NCBI RefSeq assembly: GCF_000321225.1
Contig: NW_004451657.1
Span: forward strand, 371,369 to 435,368
DNA length: 64,000 bases
Reading direction: 5' to 3'
DNA from: Odobenus rosmarus divergens
Taxonomy: Eukaryota > Chordata > Mammalia > Carnivora > Odobenidae
A program made the translations under genes and the position numbers. Within the stretch, counting starts at the first letter, position 1. Each line of letters begins with the position of its first letter. The notes beneath the pieces were generated by a model. It did no database searches and was not told where the DNA came from. It saw only the letters and a program-made list of their open reading frames with translations. Below, one piece after another: positions 11,560-21,999 of the stretch.

Positions 11560-11760
11560 TCGGGGAGATTAAGATGCTCGTCAGGGGGGACTCTCCCCTG
11601 CTCATCCATCACCGTCTGTCACCGTAAGTGCTGTCAACACCATTAATGATCCATCAGATGTCGGGGCTCACCGCAGAGGGGGGGGGCCTCGGAAAGTCCA
11701 GCCTGATCCTTCTGATGGGAGCATTGCCTTTAATTAGTATTGTCAGAGGCATCAGGCTGA
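11560..11760. promoter_or_regulatory. Candidate conserved intronic element
   Basis: Unique sequence with homeodomain-type motifs: CACCATTAATGATCCATC near 11638 and TTTAATTAGTATTGTC near 11729, in a GC-rich setting. Only composition and motifs support it. Confidence 0.25.
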
Positions 11761-12794
11761 TGAGGAGGGAGCTGCAGGCCAGAAAGAGGAGGGAAGAGGA
11801 GTCTGCCTGCTGCAGAAGGAAGCTCAGCGAAAGAAAGGAGCCCCTTGTGGTTGCTGCGCTCTCTCTCCCGGACCCCTGCTCCACCATGAAACCCCAGGCC
11901 AGCCTGCTGGAGGATGAGAGGCAGGTGCAGCAGGGATGAGCCACCACAGCTGAGGCCACCCTGGACCAGTCTACAGCCAGCAGGTCGGCCTGCAAAAGGC
12001 AGCAGAGACACCTTCCTGACCACAACTACCACCGGTGTGCAAGTGAGCCCAGCCAGTGTGCAATGTGCAAGGAACACCCAGCTGACCCACGGACTTGGGA
12101 ACCAAACTAAATGCTTATTGTGTGAAGCCACTGAGCTCTGGCGGGGGGGGGGGGTTGTTATGCAGCAGGGGCTGACTGGGACAGAAGGGTGCCCGGCAGA
12201 GCTGCATCACTGTGTCTTTAAAACAAAGAATGGCCCCCCATCCAGCTCTGCTCCATAGATGACCTGTTTTTGGAGGTGGGCCAGTCACTGAAAAGGGAAG
12301 ATTTTCCTGATTAGAACAAGCTCTCAACTATCAGCTAGGTTTCCAGGCAGGTGCACGCTCTGTCCCCCACCCAGGGTCAGCACTCTGACCACGGCACTGT
12401 CCCTTCCCCATTCACCTGGACAGCTCCGAATGTTCTCCAGGTCTCAGCCCAAATGTCCCATCTTTGGGGAAGCCACCAAGCCCTCCATGCTGACACCTGG
12501 TTCTTTCGGGTCACGGGGGACTGTGATGGCCCTGGGGGTGGGAGGCAGTGGGAGGCAGCAAGATGACAGAGGCCCCAAAACCAGACTCGGGCTCAAGGCT
12601 TCCCCACTCACTGATGTGTGACCCGACGCGAGTCCCATCCCCCAAGACAGTTTCCTCCCCTGGAAAACAGGGGTAATGTCATCAGACTCACAAGAGGCCT
12701 GATATGCCAGGGATCAGGACGGCAAAGGGAGTGGGAGTTTTGAGAACCTGGACTGTGCGTGGCTCCGGGACCCCGGCCCCTCGGACCAGAACAG

Positions 12795-12995
12795 GTCATA
12801 GTAATAGTTAACCCTCCTGGTACTTCCTGGGAGCTGTTCTAGCACTTGACACATAGCACTAAATCCTCTTAGCTCCCAAAAGTTGGAGTGATGCCCTTGT
12901 CCCCATTGTACAGATGAAGAAACAGAGGCATAGAGAGGATTAATAACTTGCCGAAAGCTGCCTACCTGGGGTGTACAGGGTTGGCACTCACCCCC
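12795..12995 (-). repeat. MIR SINE fragment
   Basis: CACTTGACACATAGCACTAAA, CCCCATTGTACAGATGAAG, AAACAGAGGCATAGAGAGG are reverse-complement MIR. Confidence 0.75.
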
Positions 12996-13420
12996 AGGCA
13001 GGCTGGCTCCACAGTCCTTGAACTTGACCCCCAGCCTGGTGTTTCTCAAGACGTTTAAAGGGGTCAGAGATGGGAGGGGGCGTGGGTGAAGACATTTCCT
13101 GGGAGAAAGGAGATACTGAGGGGAGGGTCCCCACCCACCTATTCCCTGCCCAAGCCTAGCAACACCTTCACAGAGCTCTGAAGTACAATTCCTGAAGGCA
13201 GGGGACCCAGGCCCAAGACCAGGAAAGCTGGGTGTTGGGGTATGGCTGTGTCGGGGACACAATGGCTTGTGCCCATGTGCTTCCTGGGGACAGGAGAGAG
13301 CTGGTGTAGGTCATCTTTGTCCTATCTGCTGGCTTCCCAGAAGGGCAAGGAGAATGCTGGAGGGGGAGACCACTGCATCCAGGGGCGAAGGAAGGCCACC
13401 AGATACACAGCTGTGACTGC

Positions 13421-13453
13421 CTGGGTCAAGGTCTGGGTCAAGGTCTGGATCAA
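13421..13453. repeat. 12-bp tandem repeat, about 2.7 copies
   Basis: CTGGGTCAAGGT repeats directly, the last unit with one change (CTGGATCAA). Confidence 0.85.
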
Positions 13454-14326
13454 CCTTCTGTGAGAGGTTTGGCAGGAAACTTCAGAATAGCCAGGGAAGG
13501 ACCCATGAGAAAAACAGGCAGCTCTATCCTACCCACCAGGCCCACCCAGAGAGGACAAAGCCACCAGAAGTAGGAGGTGGCCCGTCCCCCTGGCGGCCAT
13601 GCCAGTGAGTGGGGGCAGGGGAGGCCGCAAGACCCAGCCCCACCCCAGCCCCACTTTCTGGCCCCCAGCACAAGCAGGAGGGGGCGCAGAGGGGAAATGC
13701 CAGCTCTGGTTTGGCCTCTGCACCGTTACCTGGGGCTGGACAGCCACTACTGCACATGCGACCAGGGGCCACTTAGCTCCCTGAGGGTGACCACTGAGGC
13801 ACAGACCTGTACAAGGCCTCACCCAGGGGAGGGAAGCTGACCTCCCTAAGGCCTGATGGAAGGGGGGAGATGCCACCCCAGAGGGGCTGAGCTCACAGTC
13901 CACACTTGCCTCCCGCTAACCCGGGCACCAGCACCTGGCCCACCGGGAGCCACGATCACGCTGTGGCTGAATTTCAGCCCCGGCCGCAGAAGCCCAGCCC
14001 CGGCCCCAAGCAGGTCTGTGAGAAGTTCCCTCCTGCCGCCCGAACGTGGTCGGGGGGTCGGGGAGCAGCTCCCAGGCTGCGGGCAGAGGCCAGGTGAGGA
14101 GAGCTGGACGCTGTGGCCAGGTCAGGGTGGGTCTCCTTGGATGGCATTTGGGTCACATGGCTGGAGTAAAATGTGAAGGGGCTGGTGGGAGGTTTGGGAG
14201 GGTCTCGGCAGCGGCTCCCAGCTGCCACCGCCTCCCACCCTGTGGTCAGCCGGCCAGAGCCCGGGATGCTGGGAAAGTGTAGCTCACATAGTGCTCACGG
14301 GAGAGAGGGGTGGTGGAAGGAGGCCT

Positions 14327-14350
14327 GGGGTGGGGGTGGGGCTGGGCTGG
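14327..14350 (+). other. G-rich tract, possible G-quadruplex
   Basis: GGGGTGGGGGTGGGGCTGGG has four G runs of three or more with one- or two-base loops, a canonical pattern. Confidence 0.55.
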
Positions 14351-14394
14351 TGTAGTTCATGCCCTCACAGTGTAGTTACTCCTCGGGTCGGCCA

Positions 14395-14590
14395 CTGTCT
14401 AGCAAGCGGGAGATCTGCATTCAAATCCCAGTCTTACGAGCTGTGTGACCTTGGACAAAGCACTTGACCTCCCTGAGCCCATCTGATCATCTGGGAAACA
14501 AAGATGGCCATCCACACCTTCCAAGGTGGTCGAAAGGCTGACCTGACATCACCTAGCACGTGACAGGCACTGGGTAAATCCGTTTACCGT
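14395..14590 (+). repeat. MIR SINE
   Basis: ATTCAAATCCCAGTCTTACG, AGCTGTGTGACCTTGGAC, AAGCACTTGACCTCCCTGAG and GTGACAGGCACTGGGTAAAT cover most of a MIR. Confidence 0.8.
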
Positions 14591-14639
14591 TCATGTCTCC
14601 TCTCGAAAGAGTGTTAATTAACAGGGAGTTGTTCAGTTA

Positions 14640-14905
14640 TTGTTTTAAGGGAAAATGTTGGCTGGAGTTTGATATTTTTAATGTAGACCGTTGGATAAAA
14701 GATTAAAAAAAGAAATACAGAGTTTCTGTTTGGGAGGACGAAAAAGTTCTAGAAATGGACAGTGGGGTTGGTTGCACGACACTGTAAGTGTACTTAATGC
14801 CACTGAACTGTACACATAAAAACAATTAAAATGGTACATTTTATCTTGTGGATATTTTGCAATAAGAAATTTAATTTATTCGGGCCCACCCAGTGATGCC
14901 AAAAA
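14640..14905 (+). mobile_element. L1 3' end fragment
   Basis: AGTTTCTGTTTGGGAGGACG, AAAAGTTCTAGAAATGGACA, then GTACTTAATGCCACTGAACT and a lysine-like A-rich end are typical of old L1 3' UTRs. Confidence 0.75.
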
Positions 14906-15062
14906 AAATTTAATTAAAAAAAAAGAATAGTAATTGAGCACCTACTGTATCCCAAGCACTGTTGCCTACATGGGGGAGCTCTGCATATACACTCCCCGCA
15001 GGAAGCTCACTCTCTAGTGAAGGGCACAACCAATAAGCAAATTTTCGTATAAACATGTATCA

Positions 15063-15285
15063 GGGCGCCTGGGTGGCTCAGATGGTTAGGTGTCTGCCTT
15101 CGGCTCAGGTCATGATCCCAGGGTTCTGGGATCGAGCCCCACATCGGGCTCCCTGCTCAGCAGGGGGCCTGCTTCTCCCCCTCCCTCTGCTTCTCCCCCT
15201 GCTCATGTTCTCTCTCTCTTTCTGTATCTCTGTGTCTCGAATGAATAAATAAAAAAAAATTCTTTAAAAAAAAAATATATATATC
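15063..15285 (+). mobile_element. CAN-SINE, tRNA-derived
   Basis: Complete head-to-tail copy: GGGCGCCTGGGTGGCTCAG, TCATGATCCCAGGGTTCTGG, a CT-rich body, then AATAAATAAA and an A-run. Only a short possible duplication (TATCA) was seen at the ends. Confidence 0.92.
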
Positions 15286-15934
15286 ATTTTTCTGGGGAGG
15301 GGGTGAGAGCTAAGATGAAAACAAAGGTAAAGGGGATGGAAGGGGTGGGAGGTGCTGTTTTAGTTGGGGAAGTCAGGGAAGACTTCCTGGAGGAGGGGCA
15401 TTTCAGCAGAGACCTGAGGGAGCCACACAGATATCAGGGCACGTAGCAGGTGCAAAGGCCCTGAGAGGTAGGAGTCAGCTTGGTCTGTTGCAGGTCAGCA
15501 AGGAGGGCAGCGCATGCGTGAAGGTGACAGGCGCAGGACGAGCTCAGAGTGGCGGGCAGGGCGAGGTCCCTGGGCGAGGCAGGCCAAGGCGGGACTTGGG
15601 ATTTGATTCCAAGTGACAGGAGCGACTGCAGAGCATTCTGGGCTGGGGCACCACCATCTGACAAGGATTAACGGCATCTGCTACCCTTGCGTGTGTCTCT
15701 CGCTAAGGGACATGAGCTCTTTCAGCGGCGGGCAGAGTCCCTTCCCTGCCCAGGAGCGCAGGCCTGGCACCCGAGTGGCTCTCAGGAAATCGGGAAGTAG
15801 CGGGGAATGGCAGGAGCCTGCTCCATCCCCGCCACCCACGTGCCTTCCGTGCCTTCCGTAGTTTCTCTGTGTCTCGCTCTGGGTCCTCAGTTGTTAGAGG
15901 TGTCGGCATCACGGTGTTCTTGTGGTTGCAGCTT

Positions 15935-16325
15935 TTATTTTAACATTTTAAAAACAGAGATATAATTCACGTAACATAAAATTCACATTTCGAATTGTAT
16001 ACTTCAGTGGTTTTTAGTGTATTCACTGTGTTGTGCAACCATCGCCACTACCTAATTCCAGAACATTCCACTCACGCCCAAAGAGAGGCCCCGTGCCTGT
16101 TAGCAGTCATTCCTCACTCCCTGCCAGCCACTCACCTGCCTTCTGTCTCTGTGGCTTGGCCTCTTCGGGATGCTTGCTACAACGGGGATCATACAGCTGG
16201 GGACCTTCTGTGTGTGGCTTCTTTCGCCGGCATGTTCTCCATGTGGAGTGTATGCCACTGCTCAGTCCTTTCTCGGCTGAGTATCACTCCACTGTGATCA
16301 AGACGCTCTTTAGGACAGGTCCCAT
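15935..16325 (-). mobile_element. L1 3' region fragment
   Basis: The plus strand reads TTTTAAAAACAGAGATATAATTC, ACATAAAATTCACATTTCG, GTGCAACCATCGCCACTACC and GGATCATACAGCTGGGG. This is the reverse complement of the L1M 3' region. It is heavily mutated. Confidence 0.75.
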
Positions 16326-16894
16326 TCCCTTGAAGCAGAAACTCAGGCCCCAGAAAGCCTGAGTGGTGGCTGGGAGCCTATGAGGGGCCCTGTACCCTGG
16401 GACCCCCGACCAGCTGAGGGGCTGTTGTAGGAGCCAAAGCGAGGGTGGGATGGTGCTGCCCCTTCCATGGTGCTCCCCAAGGGGCAGGGTCCAGACAGGG
16501 CAGGGGCTGTGGTTGCTAGCTCCTCCCTGCCAGGCCAGGCCAGATGGGTGCCTGCTGGGTAGCCACTGGCCTGGCCGGCACAGAGGCAGACGGGCTTGGG
16601 GCAGGGGGTGGTGGGGGCAGCAGTGGATTTGCCTGTGGTCAGCAGGACCTGGTCAGGTCGCTGGGTTTGACTTCGGGCCAGGTCAGATTGCGCTCAGAGC
16701 AGGGGCAACTCCCCAGATCTGACTCCAGCAGAGCCCCCAGGAATCATCCCAGAATCAGACCCCTGTGGGCCCAGAAGGTGGCCAGGGGGGCTGGGGCTAG
16801 CAACTGGCCTCAGAACAGGGGCAAGGTGTGAAAGGGACCCAGAGAAGACCACCTGCTCCCTGCCTGCTTTCTCACAGCACAAGCTCCAGGAAAA

Positions 16895-17045
16895 GCCCAC
16901 GGCATGGTCACCTGGGCTTCTCTCCTAAAGATGAAGATTCCCAGGACCCCGCCCAGACCCAGTGGATCAGAATCGCTCGCTGACACCTGGAATCTGCATT
17001 TTGACAGGTTCTTCTGTGCTGTGCCAAGATTTGTGAGCCACTGGT
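16895..17045. repeat. MER5A-like DNA transposon remnant
   Basis: GATTCCCAGGACCCCGCCCAG, CAGTGGATCAGAATCGC, GGAATCTGCATTTTGACAGG and TTTGTGAGCCACTGG follow MER5A order. Confidence 0.65.
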
Positions 17046-17329
17046 GAAGCACTGGGAGGTTTGAGAGTGAGAGAGTCTCACTTCCCTGGGGCTGCCTGAG
17101 CCTCAGTTTCCCGATCTCTACAGTGGGTACAATGCTATCATCTCTCAGGGTTGGTTGTGAGGACTTGAGGTGACATACACAGAAGTGTCTGATAACAAGA
17201 AACTGCTCAGAAATTGAGCTGCAATCAGTACTAGGTTGTTATTATGCACATAAACCAACAGAATGATCTGGATCCTGAGAGAAAGGGCAGAGGGGAAGAA
17301 TTAATACACGGCAGGGGTGGTTTGAGATG

Positions 17330-17470
17330 TGGTGAATTAGCTGTTGGGGAACCTGGCTCTGAACCCCACTGAGTCTCAGTTTCCCCCTCTGTGTAATGGT
17401 CATAGTAAGAGCTACCTATGCTGGAGGGCTCTGGAAATGGCAACGTGCTTTCACAGGCCAGGATGATGAG
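17330..17470 (+). repeat. MIR SINE fragment
   Basis: CTGAGTCTCAGTTTCCCCCTC, TGTGTAATGGTCATAGTAAG and GGAAATGGCAACGTGCTTTC resemble a MIR core. A similar piece lies just before it at about 17095-17200. Confidence 0.6.
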
Positions 17471-19484
17471 CCTGCTGTGGAGGGGAGGATGGAGGCCTGA
17501 TGCCAACCCAGACTGACCACCAGTGTCGGGCCGGGCCAGCTGACCAGGGCCCTCCCAGTGCCTGGGTCCCATAGACCCCAGCCACTCTGCTCAGGAGGCA
17601 GCCAGTCCCTCAGACGCCCCCTGACAGATGGGCAACCAGGGCCAAATGGCCTGATGACAAGGACACCCTTCGGGCCTCATCACATCAGTGTGTCCACTGG
17701 TTCCTTTGCCAGGCCTGCTTCTGTTCTGCTCCTGGGCTGGGACAGAGGGCTGGGCACTGAGCTGGGTGCTGACGTCATGGCTGGCACAGCCGGCTGGCCC
17801 CTCTGCCCACCTCTCCTGCCTCTGCCCTGGTACCGGCCATCACTACTTCTCTCCTGGAAGATTGGGGTTTCCTGCCTTTGTCCGGCCCGGTCCACAGGGC
17901 CCCGTTCCAGAGGGCCTTTTGTGAAGCTGAAACCCTATCACACCATGACCCTCCCTAAAACCTTCTGTGGCTCCCCGTTGCCCTCACCTGCCTCTCTCTC
18001 TGCCTCCCAACACAACCCCAACCCCTTAGCCAGCCTGGACTTTTTGTGTTTCCCCAAATGGGACCATTTATTTATTCACTGAATATCTAGTGACCACCGA
18101 CTAAGTGCCAGACCTCACACTAGGCCACAGGAAGTCAGCGGTGCGCCAAATGGGCACAGAGCAGGCCCTCCCAACATCCAGTGTCTGTCGGCAGGAAAGT
18201 ATCCACAAAGAAACAAAGAAGTACCGCACATTGTACACACTCCCCTAGCCCTTCCTCCTGGGAAGGCCCTGTGGCCCAGCCTCTGGGTGACAGCCCCATG
18301 CAGGATGCCGTGCATTCCTGCTAAGGGGTGGCCAGGAGTGTAGGCAGGGCCTGGACACCCCCAACTGTTGTTCCAGCCCTGTCACCGGGGGTGCCCCGCA
18401 GCTGGCCAAGGGTGAGGACATGGCCTTGGCAGCAGATGGGCAGGGTCACTCTAGCTGGGCCTCGTCCACCAGCAAGGAACCCTGGTGCTCCCTAGTGGGA
18501 AGGAGTCCCGGCTTCTCTGGGGCTCTTCTCTCCCAGCCTCAAGGCTGACCGGGCTATGTGGCTGGCACAGGCACTCTGCTTGGAATACCAAGGCCATGGA
18601 CAACCCCGTCATGGTTTCGCCGGGCACCCTGGTGGAACCTGGGTCCTGGGGGAGCTCACTCACTGAGAGCCACCACCGGTCGGGCACTGGCCAGGAGCCT
18701 TACTTAGCCCCATGGTGCATTAACCCCACTGCAGCTCTGGGACTCTGGGCCATTCTGCCATTTCCATGCGGGTAAACGTAGGCCCAAGCACATTATATTC
18801 GGCAACTGCTGTGTGGTCCCAGCTATGGGGCCAGCATGGTGACCGCCCCTTAAACTTGGCATCACAATCACCGCAAGCATTTTGCACCCATGACCTTACT
18901 TCATGGCTGTGACGGCCTTCTGGGGTGGCTTGACTCTCCCCCACCTACAGATGGGGAAACCGAGCCTCCCTGAGGGTGGGGTCTGTGCCGTGCCCGTAAA
19001 CAGTTGACCACCAGCTCTTTGGGGGACGGGGGAGAACCAGAGTAAACACCCTGATTTGTGTGTTTGTTGAGCCTGAGACTTCAAGCCGCTCACAGTTTAA
19101 AAACAGGCTTGCAAAATCTCTAAAATACATAACAACCAGGGTTGGGGCACCAAATTCCTGACACAAGACAGCTCTGGCGCACCCCAGGTGGAGTCCGCAC
19201 ATCCATGCCTGTGAGGGTCCTGAATCCAGCCTCAGTCCCAGCCTTCAGCCTCCCCCGAGTGAGACTCCTCCCGCAGCCGCACGGCGGCCCTCAGAAGGCA
19301 GCACGGCCCCTAGAAGCCTGACATCTCAGTCAGCAGGACCCTCGCCACGGCTTCCAAGCTCCACCCAGCCCAGCCCAGCATCACGGACTCCAGGCCCAGG
19401 GCACTTGCGGAGGGCAGCCAGACCCCAGCACGCTACACAACAGCCTAAATATTCACATCTGCCTCAGGGAGCCGTAAGGATTAA
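17471..19484. other. Intron without recognised genes
   Basis: Unique GC-rich sequence with scattered weak MIR/L2-like bits (for example TTTATTCACTGAATATCTAG near 18067). The 174-codon frame near 17558-18082 has no family signature. Confidence 0.55.
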
Positions 19485-19701
19485 ATGAGTGAGCATGTGT
19501 TCACGTTAGATCAGGACCTAGAACAGCCAAGACAATTTTACAGAAAAAGAGCAAAGCTGGAGGCCCTACCTGACCTGACTTCAAGACTTCCTATGAAGTT
19601 ACAGTCACCAGACAGTGTGGGAATCGCTACAAGGATACACCTACAGGACAACAGAATGGAGAAGTCAGAAATAGACCCACACATCCATGGTCTGTGGTTT
19701 T

Positions 19702-19910
19702 TGTTTTTGTTTTTTTTTTAATTTTTTTTTAATTTATTTGACAGAGAGAGAGATTGAGAGCACAAGTAGGCAGAGCTGCAGGCAGAGGGAGAGGGAGAAG
19801 CAGGCTTCCCGCTGAGCAGGGAGCCCGACGGGGGGCTCAATCCCAGGACCCTGGGACCATGACCCGAGCCGAAGGCAGATGCTTCACCGATTGAGCCACC
19901 CAGGCGCCCC
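19702..19910 (-). mobile_element. CAN-SINE, tRNA-derived
   Basis: Reverse-strand copy: T-rich tail on the left, GAGCCACCCAGGCGCCCC head on the right. It is flanked by a 14-bp duplication, TGGTCTGTGGTTTT, at 19688-19701 and 19911-19924. It is inserted in an L1 ORF2-derived fragment. Confidence 0.94.
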
Positions 19911-20474
19911 TGGTCTGTGGTTTTGTTAAAGACGCCCAGGCAATTCGATGAAGGAAGGATGGTCTTCCCAATCCATACGTAAATGTATGGGGAGAAAAGT
20001 TAATATCAACCCTTACTTTATGCCATGTACAAAATTATGTTAGAGTAGGTCACAAACCTAAATATAAAAGCTAAAACTACAAAACAACCAGACAAAAATA
20101 TAGGAGAAAATCTTTGCAGCTTTGATTTTTAAACAAGACCTAAAAAGCGTGAATGGCAGAAGAAAAAAAAATGGATAAATTGTACTTTATCGACATTTAA
20201 AATTTTGTTCTTTGGAAGAAACCATTATAAAAACAAAAAGGCAAGCCACAGATTGAGAGAAAATACTCACAATACATATATCGGACAAACTACCCACATC
20301 CAGAGTGTACACAGACCTTGTATAACTCAGTAATAAGCCTACAAAGCACTTAATTAAACATGGGTAAAAGATGTGATCAGATAAAAGCAAAATATATGAA
20401 TGGCCAGTAAATACACAAAGAGATACTCAACATCACTGGTCACCAGGGAAATGCACATTTAAATCCCAATGAGA

Positions 20475-20643
20475 GGGGCACCTCGGTGGCTCAATCAGTT
20501 AAGCGTCAGACTCTTGATTTCAGCTCAGGTCATGATCCCAGGGTCGTGAGATGGAGCCCCGCATCGGGCTCCATGCTGAGCGTGGAGTCTGCTTGAGATT
20601 CTCTCTGCCCCTTTCCCTCTGCCCCTCCCCCACTCAGCTCATG

Positions 20644-20676
<33 letters not shown>

Positions 20677-20695
20677 AAATATAAATCAATCAATC
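20475..20695 (+). mobile_element. CAN-SINE, tRNA-derived, with CT microsatellite
   Basis: Head GGGGCACCTCGGTGGCTC, then the 'CTCTTGATTTCAGCTCAGG' subtype body and a 29-nt CT run at 20644-20672. Imperfect 13-bp duplications, AATCCCAATGAGA and AATCCCGATGAGA, flank it at 20462-20474 and 20696-20708. It is nested in an L1 fragment. Confidence 0.93.
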
Positions 20696-21147
20696 AATCC
20701 CGATGAGATGCCAGTAGGCACCCATGATGAGGGCTAAAATTAAAAAGACTGATAATGCCAAGTTGGTGAGGATGTCACACAACTGGAAATCTTCCCTGCT
20801 GGTGGGAATGCACAGGGGTTTCAGCCCTGTGGGAAAGAACTGGGCAGTTTCTTATAGAGCTCAGCACATGCTGCTCATATCACCCAGCCATCTCTTGTCA
20901 CCAAGAATAACAAACCCCATGAACACGAAGACTTGCCCACACGTGTTCATAGCAGCTTTGTCCACAGCGGCTCAAAACTGGAAATGATGCACCAACAGGT
21001 GAATGCAGAAACAAACTGTGGTATGTCCATAGAGTGGAATGCTGCTTGGCCATAAAGATGGACACGCCAGTGAGACACGCAACAACACGGGTGAATCTCA
21101 GAATGATTATGCCCAGTGAAAGAAGCCAGACAAAAGCATGTGCGGTC

Positions 21148-21344
21148 GGGCACCTGGGTGGCTCAGTCGTTGGGCGGCTGCCTTCGGCTCGGGTCATGGT
21201 CCCAGGGTCCTGGGATCGAGTCCCACATCGGGCTCCCTGCTCGGCGGGAAGCCTGCTTCTCCCTCTCCCACTCCCCCTGCTTGTGTTCCTGTTCTCGCTG
21301 TCTCACTCTCTGTCAAATAAATGAATAAAATCTTAAAAAAAAAA
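21148..21344 (+). mobile_element. CAN-SINE, tRNA-derived
   Basis: Head GGGCACCTGGGTGGCTCAG with a CTGCCTTCGGCTCGGGTCAT body and a poly(A) tail. The flanking duplication AAAAGC(A/G)TGTGCGGTC lies at 21132-21147 and 21345-21360. It is the third SINE nested in the same L1 fragment. Confidence 0.94.
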
Positions 21345-21669
21345 AAAAGCGTGTGCGGTCGTTTATATGAAGCTCCAGAAAAAAGCAAATTAATATACAG
21401 CGTCAGAAGGCAAATCAGTGGTCGCCAGCGCACAGGGCACAGTCTGGGACAGACAGCGCCAGAGAACAAGGAAACTTTTGGGGGTGATGGAAATGTTCTG
21501 AATCCTAATCGTGGTGGCAGTTTCCTAAGTGTCTACAGCTGTTAGAACAATGGGACTCTGCACTGTGAGGAGATGCGGTTTATAGCACTTACTAACACCG
21601 TTTTTAAGTTTTTGTTTGCAGTAAAGGGGAAGGAGGGGGAAGCCACAACAGCAGGCACCTACCCTGTTC

Positions 21670-21925
21670 TGAATCCTCTAGCAAACTGCTGATTTAATAC
21701 CCTCAGGGCTCTATCGGCAAGCCGACCACCCGAGTAATTACATTAAGGGAAACAATCATTTGGTGCATTTTTCATCAACTGCGATCGTTCATATTTATCA
21801 AGCTGCTAATTCACCTTGATTTGTCTAAGGAGGTCTGACCCACCCTGGCCTGGGCATGAGAAATGCATTGTGCCAGGCACTCGGTAGAATCTCATTAATT
21901 GCATGTTGAATTAATTAATAATCAT
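21670..21925. promoter_or_regulatory. Candidate conserved intronic element
   Basis: Repeat-free sequence directly after the L1 fragment, with CCGAGTAATTACATTAAGGG, GCTGCTAATTCACC and TTGAATTAATTAATAATC. The density of TAATTA/ATTAAT motifs and unusual non-repeat AT-rich texture are typical of deeply conserved enhancers. No alignment was possible. Confidence 0.35.
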
Positions 21926-21999
21926 CCTGCTTCCTCAGGTGCACAGAGCTCATCAATGGCCGATGGGAAACCAGAAGCCAGCGTGGGTAGCCTGAGCTG

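Larger units (their letters stand above)
11221..14394. other. Intron without recognised genes
   Basis: Holds the candidate element at 11560-11760, a G-run near 12140-12152, a MIR at 12795 and the 12-bp tandem repeat. Open frames on both strands over 13500-14300 are GC-rich shadows. Confidence 0.6.
19485..21600 (+). mobile_element. Old L1 fragment (ORF2 3' part and 3' UTR), split by three SINEs
   Basis: The left part resembles the L1 segment CTGACTTCAAGACTTCCTAT...GACAGTGTGGGAATCG. The middle includes AATGGCCAGTAAATACACAAAGAG-type sequence, and the right part has CTGTGGTATGTCCATAGAGTGG and ATGCTGCTTGGCCATAAAG. All lie in the plus orientation and are collinear once the SINEs at 19702, 20475 and 21148 are removed. 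The 3' portion past 21344 resembles L1 3' UTR. All frames are broken. Confidence 0.82.

Noticed and set aside
13960..14070. Possible CpG island
   Set aside because: Only a short CpG-enriched spot, well below island length, and no exon nearby.
20644..20672. CT microsatellite as a separate locus
   Set aside because: It is the CT-rich body of the CAN-SINE at 20475-20695.
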